Shown here in pieces: positions 57,983 through 64,000 of a stretch of 64,000 nt of DNA (position 1 is the stretch's first letter; every line of letters starts with the position of its first letter). The DNA lies in assembly GCA_024760905.1 (NCBI GenBank), contig CM045733.1:42149501-42213500 (forward strand), given 5' to 3'. Source of the DNA: Plotosus lineatus. Lineage: Eukaryota; Chordata; Actinopteri; Siluriformes; Plotosidae. Under the pieces are notes generated by a model that searched no databases, had not been told where the DNA came from, and saw nothing but the letters and a program-made list of their open reading frames with translations. Both the position numbers and the translations under genes were made by a program.

Positions 57983-58264
57983 ATGTTTGCAGATGACATT
58001 ATGAGCTGTCTTGAGAGCAGAGAACAAGTGGAGGAAAATCTAGAGAGGTGGAGGTATGCCCTGGAAAGGAGAGGAATGAAGGTTAGCCTCAGTAAGTCAG
58101 ACTACAGGTGTGTGAATGAGAAGGACCCAAGAGGAATGGTGAGGTTACAGGGAGCAGACATAAGTAAGGTGGAGAATTTTAAGTACTTAGGCTCAACAAT
58201 CCAGAGCAATGGAGAGTGTGGAAAAGAGGCGAAGAAGCGTGTGCAGGCAGGTTGGAAAAGAAAT
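57983..58264 (+). mobile_element. second RTE RT fragment
   Basis: MFADDIMSCLESREQVEENL to GECGKEAKKRVQAGW. It overlaps in content with 57,330-57,480, so it is a separate copy; here the FADD box is intact. Confidence 0.85.
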
Positions 58265-58612
58265 TCTCTTTGAATAAGAATTCGCATTTACCTTTCCATT
58301 TTTTTCTGCAAGTTGGAACTGTCTTGGAACAGGAACACTCCAGGGTAGTTTTTGTTTCGATTTATGCAGTCATGAAGGCATGATGCTGTGTTTTTAAAAA
58401 ACACAACTCGCGATAAGCCGTGTAAAACTGTGTAAACAACAAAGTTTTGGGCCCAGTCTGTGCGTGGACATACCGAATTAAGTATGCATATGTCACGTGA
58501 AATCATGGTGGCTTCCTTGCCGGATTTCCGATCAATTTCCCGAGTGTGAGTTTCGCTCTAGAAAACGTGTCTGTTACAGTACCATTTTTGTCTTTTAGTC
58601 ACTTTGTGTTTC

Positions 58613-58735
<123 letters not shown>

Positions 58736-58833
58736 TAGCTTCGATTTGTTGTAGATTTTGTATATCGTTGATTTTGATATAATACATGTGTGTTATATGT
58801 ATATTCCCCGCCTTATGAGTTTTCGATTTCAAC

Positions 58834-59079
58834 ATGTCGTGGAAGAGAGACATTCTCCATAAGAGAGATAGTGGAACGGTATCGGGGTTAGATGCTGGGA
58901 TCAAAAATTCATGGAACTGGTCGTTGCTAGAAAAAGTAGTAGATGGATGCCCGCTATCGGAATTCTTTTACAAAGATACGGGGAAAGCACTTTGCGGTCT
59001 GTGCGATCGGAAAGTGATCAATTTTGGAGGTAAAGGTTGGTTGGCATTGAAACAGCACTGTTTGAAAAGAAAAAACTGA
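58834..59079 (+). CDS. short ORF with BED-like zinc-finger motif, probably transposon-derived
   Basis: 81 codons starting MSWKRDILHKRD. Residues about 53-79 read CGLCDRKVINFGGKGWLALK then QHCLKR, a C-x2-C then H/C pattern as in BED-type fingers of transposase-derived proteins. A GTGAGT donor-like site follows at about 59,104. No further exon was found. I do not recognise the family; a real host gene is unlikely. Confidence 0.35.
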   Translation: MSWKRDILHKRDSGTVSGLDAGIKNSWNWSLLEKVVDGCPLSEFFYKDTGKALCGLCDRKVINFGGKGWLALKQHCLKRKN

Positions 59080-59245
59080 GAAAACAAAACTACAAACTGC
59101 CTGGTGAGTTGTGTTAAAAGTTTCGTCCTAAACACCTTGAAATGGTAAATTGTCTTCAGCTTCAGGGGCCGTTGCCCCCTGAGCCCCAGCTGAAATATTT
59201 CGTTTCATCTATTTTTTCTAAACTGAACTGGTATCCCAGCCTATA

Positions 59246-60417
59246 GGTGAAAGATCTGGACTGCAGGCTGGCCATTTCAATACCGGATCCTTTTCCTACG
59301 CAGCCATGATGTTGTAATTAATGCTGCATGTCATTTTGCATTATCATGTTGAAAAATGCAAGGTCTTCCCTGAAAGAGATGACGTCTGGATGGGAGCATA
59401 TGTTGTTCTAGAACCTGTATATACCTTTCTGCATTGACGGTGCCTTTCCAGATGTGCAAGCTGCCCATGCCACACACATTCATGCAACCCCATACCATCA
59501 CAGGTGTAGGCTTCTGAAATGAGCGCTGATAACAACTTGGGTTGTCCATGTCCTCTTTAGTCCAGATGACATGGCGTCCCAGTCTTCCATAAACAACTTT
59601 GAATCGTCTGACCGCAGAACAGTTTTGCACTTTGCCACACTCCATTTTAAATGGCCCCTAGCACAGAGAAAACGCCTGCACTTCTGGGTCCTGTTTAGAA
59701 ATGGCTTCTTCTTTGTACTGTAGAGTTTCAGCTGGCAACAGTGGATGGCATGGTGGATTGTGTTCACCGACGCTGGTTTCTGAAAGTATTGCTGAGCCCA
59801 TTCTGTGATTTTCCTTACAGTAGCATTCCTGTTTGTGGTGCAGTGCCATTTCAGGGCTCGAAAATCACGGGCATCCAATATGGTTTTTCAGCCTTGAGCC
59901 TTACGCACAGATTGTTCCAGATTCTCTGAATCTTTGGATGATGTTGTGCACTGTAGATGACGATAACTTCAATCACTTTGCAATGTTCTGCTGGGAAACA
60001 CCTTTCTGATATTGCTCCACTATCTTTCTGCACAACATTGGGGGAATTAGTGATCCTCTACCCATCTTTGCTTCTGAGAGACACTGCCACTCTGAGAAGC
60101 TTTTTTTTTTACACCTAGCTATGTTGCCAATGGACATTATTAGTGGTAATTGGTCTTCCAGCTGTTTGTTATGAGTGCAATTGATTTTCCAGTGTTTTAT
60201 TACTACCTGTGCCAACTTTTTTGAGATTTCCGAACACCATGTAATTGAAAATCAACATATTTTTCCATAAAAATGATACATTTTCTCAGTTTAAACATTT
60301 AACCTGTCATTTATGTTCTATTTAGAATAAAATATTGAAATTTGGCACTTCCACATCATTGCATTCAGTTTTTATTCACAATTCGTATAGTGTGCCAACT
60401 TTTTTGGAATCCGGTTT
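59246..60417 (-). mobile_element. Tc1-type transposon, third copy, truncated
   Basis: Right end TTTTTTGGAATCCGGTTTG as at 31,804. Minus-strand transposase fragments include [31 protein letters not shown] and DAMSSGLKRT; frames broken. It lacks the left end, a piece of which lies at 54,898. Confidence 0.85.
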
Positions 60418-60514
60418 GTACATAGACTATTAAAATTATATTTGTCAACCAAAAAAGAAACATAATTATCCTTATGGTAAAAATGGATGATTTTAAAAAC
60501 TCAAATGAGGTTAG

Positions 60515-60650
60515 TAGGTGTTGGCTCAAGTCCCAGGCTTGGTGAGGGCATTTCTGTGTGGAGTTTGCATGTACTCCGTGTTTGCATGGTTTTCCTCTGG
60601 GTACACTTCGTCCCCCCACGGTCCAAAGACAGGCACATTAATTTCAGATG
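60515..60650 (+). mobile_element. third-family SINE fragment
   Basis: TTTCTGTGTGGAGTTTGCATG and GTCCAAAGACAGGCACATTA; head degraded. Confidence 0.6.
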
Positions 60651-60743
60651 CAGACAGACTGAACAAACTGATTAGCACGGCCGGTAACGTGGGAACGGAT
60701 CTGCACTCACTGACAGATTGAGATAATAAGCACATCATCTCAC

Positions 60744-60853
60744 TCACTCGTTTGCCGAACCACTTAGTCTTACTATGGTTGCCAGGATGTTGAAGCCTAC
60801 ATCAGCCGTCACGGTACGAAGATGGAGTACACCCTGAACAGCTCGCCAGATGA
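60744..60853 (-). mobile_element. tail-B fragment (minus)
   Basis: GGAGTACACCCTGAACAGCT on plus; diverged. Confidence 0.5.
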
Positions 60854-61599
60854 ACTCAGAGCCAAAAGTCCAACAACCAGTCAAGTGTTCAAGGGCGCTG
60901 GACATTTTGTAGCATGTGGTATGAGCTACTCTGCAGACTTTTATGACCTAATGACTGAATTTCAATCTGAACTTTGATGTACTATAAATGGATGATTATT
61001 TGATACATTTATCTTTTAGACTAAATAGAGACTAGGTGAACTGATTGCTATTGAATTGTGTGCTCCTGAGATCACATCCCATCAGGTGGCACAAAACTTA
61101 AGTATTGCCGTTGATTGCAGTTCCCGAGAGGAAGATGAGGATGATGAAAAGCAATAGGAAGACAAAGCACTGTGACATCAGAGTGTGGCGAACGAGCCTT
61201 CTGAGAAGGAACACGAAGATGGACCTGAGACAGAATGTTGTCCAAAATAAATGTTGTCCACTTCGTAAGCTGTTGATCAGTCACAGGAGCACAATCAATG
61301 AGACACTGATACCACCTAAATGCTCCACTGAGCAAGACAGGAAATAATTCCTACTGGTGGCCATTAAACATATATACATACATATATACATACATACAAA
61401 TACATACATATATACTGTACAAGTCCTCCATATAGCAATAATATTCACTGTTATACATTTATATTTTGCACTACATTTCTACATTTACATCTACTATCAT
61501 ATTAATGATACTGTACATACTCTCTGAGAGAATTCATTCTGTATCAGTTTATATAGATATTAGTAATTAGTAACCTCCAATCTTAGACTTACATATACA

Positions 61600-61766
<167 letters not shown>

Positions 61767-61860
61767 TTTAATAAAGTTCAGCAAATGAATGAATGTAAAA
61801 TCTCAAATAAATAAGGCAACTTTAAACATCGCTCATAGTTGTGTTGTGTAAAATGATATA

Positions 61861-62520
61861 CAGTGATACCTCAGCTCACGAACATAATTGGTTCCCAGAA
61901 AGTGTGTGTAAGGCGAAAAGTTCGTCTTCCGAACATTTATTTCCCATAAGAAACCATTAAAATGAGAATAATCCGTTCCCAGGTCCCCATAAAACATAAT
62001 TTTCTACTAAATAAGCCTTAAAACTACACAAAAATATACCTTATTTTATGTATAATAAATGTGCTATTGTATTGTAATTAAAGAAATAAACTGTACTGTA
62101 TAATAAAGTCGTTTTATTTACCTTTGTGATGGTAGTTGATGGCTTGATGGAATGGAGTGGGAGGAGGAGGGAGGGAGGGACTTACTGTTTGGAAGGAGAG
62201 TCACCTTCCATAAGGACTGTAGGTAACTCAACCTGTGGTGGGGTCTTTTTCGGTCCCATAATAGCAAAAGTACAATCAATATGGTCCAAAATGTCTATCA
62301 AACACAAACCACGTCCGCACTCAAAGAAAGGGGGTGGCGAACTGTGACGCCGTGAGCGTGCGTCAGCTTCTCGTGGCCGCCACCGTGGCGCTGTTCGACC
62401 GCGTGGTTTGGTTCGTCCGCCGAAAACTAGTTCGTCAGCAGAGACAATATGCTCGCAAATTTAATGTTCTTGAGGCGAAAAGTTCGTGAGCTTAAGCGTT
62501 CGTCAGCGGAGGTTTTACTG
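61861..62520. mobile_element. MITE, TIR CAGTGATACCTCAGCTCACG, TA flanks
   Basis: 660 bp; right end TCAGCGGAGGTTTTACTG; TA each side. Repeated AAAGTTCGT motifs near both ends. Confidence 0.82.
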
Positions 62521-62522
62521 TA

Positions 62523-63469
62523 CTAGTATTTGGCAGCATTTTATTTGCTTTTCAGTGTCATAAATGAATGATTTATGTTTCAATCAAAGTTTGAATAGTA
62601 TTTGTAACACTCGTTTTCACAAACATTCCAGAAAATATGTACAGTACATAATATTTGCTAGAGTTTACATGAGAATCCCATTAAAAGGTGTTCATTCACT
62701 AATGAATAGCTGTTGTGTTTTATCTTACATTATCATCTCATTTCTATTGAATTCAAAGGTAATCCAGTGAAACCACAGCAGTTCACAGGCTTATCATCAT
62801 TTATTCACCTGTTTTACATATTGTTTTGTTCTTCATCAGTTTCCAATAATAACAATATTAAGACAATGCAATCGGAGGAACAATCTTGTGCATGCATGAT
62901 AAGTTGACAGTGCAACACAGACCCATAAAAAGTAGACATGCCTCAGATCAAGTGTTAGGAAACGAAAGGAGGTGCACAATTTCAACAGAAATAAAAAATA
63001 ACATACAGTGGCCTGGCCAGCTGACCATTGAATATTGTTTCTTTTCACTTTGTTTTTTTTTCTTTTCTTTTTTCATTCCTTCTTACACACTTTTCATTCA
63101 TGTCTTTACATGTGCTTTTTCACTTCTGTATTTTAAAGTTTTTTCATTCCCTGTGTGCACCTAACTGTGTGTCCTATCAGCTCTTTCGTTATTACAGTGG
63201 CACCTGCCAAATTGTGGGAAACATTACACAGAAAGTGAACAGTCTGTTCTGAAAGTCGATGTATTGAAGCAGGAAAATGAGCAAGTGTAAGGATCTGAGT
63301 GACTTTGATAAGAACCACACTGTGCTGCTAATACATTTTTTCCAAAATGGCAAGTCTTGTGGGGGTTAATGGTATACAGTGGTAACTACCTACCAACCAT
63401 GGTACAAAGAAGGGCAATATGGTAATGGACAGGAAATATAGACAGAAAAGTAATTAATCTTATTATCTC
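62523..63469. other. unassigned AT-rich DNA
   Basis: No gene or clear repeat recognised. Confidence 0.45.
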
Positions 63470-63598
63470 ATGGTGTTTTAGTGTTGAGTTTGCATGTTTT
63501 CCCTGAGTTTGTATAGGTTTTCTCCAGGTTCTCTGGCTTCCACAGTCCAAAGACTTGCAAATTAGGCTAAATAGGTGGTTTCAGATTTCACCTATAGC
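63470..63598 (+). mobile_element. third-family SINE fragment
   Basis: TGTTGAGTTTGCATGTTTTC and CCACAGTCCAAAGACTTGCA; head missing. Confidence 0.55.
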
Positions 63599-63605
63599 TT
63601 TAGAG

Positions 63606-64000
63606 CAGTGGTTCTTAACCTTGTTGGAGGTACCAAACCCCACCAGTTTCATATGCACATTCACCGAACCGTTCATCAGTGAAAAATAAAAATATGATTT
63701 TTTACAAATTCAAGACATAGGTACTGTTGTGTTCTTGTATTCCCCATCTCCATGCAGTTTCACGAAGTATTCCTTTAGTTTTGCCAGTGCGGGACTAGAG
63801 TTACTCAACTTGGCATTGCAAATCATTCAGATAGGACGCTGAGTCCCAACACGTTCCGTGATGCATGTAAATCCATGTTGTATATATTCGTCCGACCACT
63901 TTCTTTTTTGCTCGACATAGTTAGTATGGATTAAATTATTCCGAAAAAAATCTCACGACTTCACACATTGACTAGTGAGTGCGCTAAATTCCCCGCGGCA
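63606..64000 (+). mobile_element. hAT-like element, runs off the window
   Basis: Begins CAGTGGTTCTTAACCTTGTT; inner parts match 1,445-1,721 and 45,640-45,800. Confidence 0.7.

Overview
The window is vertebrate nuclear DNA, almost certainly from a ray-finned (teleost) fish. It holds two recognisable spliced host genes with GT/AG introns. The rest is dense with mobile DNA of fish type: tRNA-derived SINEs, RTE-like and other LINEs, Tc1/mariner, Tigger/pogo and hAT elements, and very long (CA)n, (TA)n and (GA)n microsatellites. No prokaryotic features, RNA genes, CRISPR arrays or viral genes were seen.

Layout. Positions 1-10.5 kb are transposon debris: a broken hAT transposase, SINEs and fold-back MITEs. 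Positions 10,985-41,783 (minus strand) carry testin (tes), a PET/LIM cytoskeletal adaptor. All seven coding exons could be placed with consensus splice sites in matching phases, giving 597 residues. Its introns hold most of the DNA transposons. Positions 41.8-46.5 kb are intergenic and repeat-filled. Positions 46,496-54,401 (plus strand) carry a pancreatic-type carboxypeptidase A, with 11 exons, 420 residues, all catalytic residues present, a TATA box and a poly(A) signal. Positions 54.7-60.4 kb are a nested RTE/Tc1 cluster, and 60.4-64 kb are further repeats. The two genes are divergent (head-to-head); nothing in the sequence suggests they work in one pathway.

The most notable host feature is an in-frame 24-bp minisatellite in tes exon 3. 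It encodes 13 tandem VPGHGA(A/V)(S/T/N) octapeptides, which look like the elastin VPGXG motif, placed just before the PET domain. This is the main reason the protein is about 176 residues longer than the 421-residue human testin I recall. Also of note: two splice acceptors (tes last exon, cpa exon 3) sit directly behind long TG tracts. The carboxypeptidase has Thr at the S1' specificity position and no basic residue at the usual activation junction.

The repeats tell a coherent story. One SINE head occurs with two different LINE-like tails, and one of those tails matches both the 5' UTR and the 3' end of RTE copies in this same window. A family of TA-flanked MITEs carries remnants of a CENP-B/Tigger-type helix-turn-helix, and in three members a CA microsatellite has grown from the same internal point. 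One MITE insertion can be compared with its own unoccupied site in a nearby duplicated segment. I found no evidence of a wholly new biological system. The testin repeat expansion is the best candidate for something undescribed.
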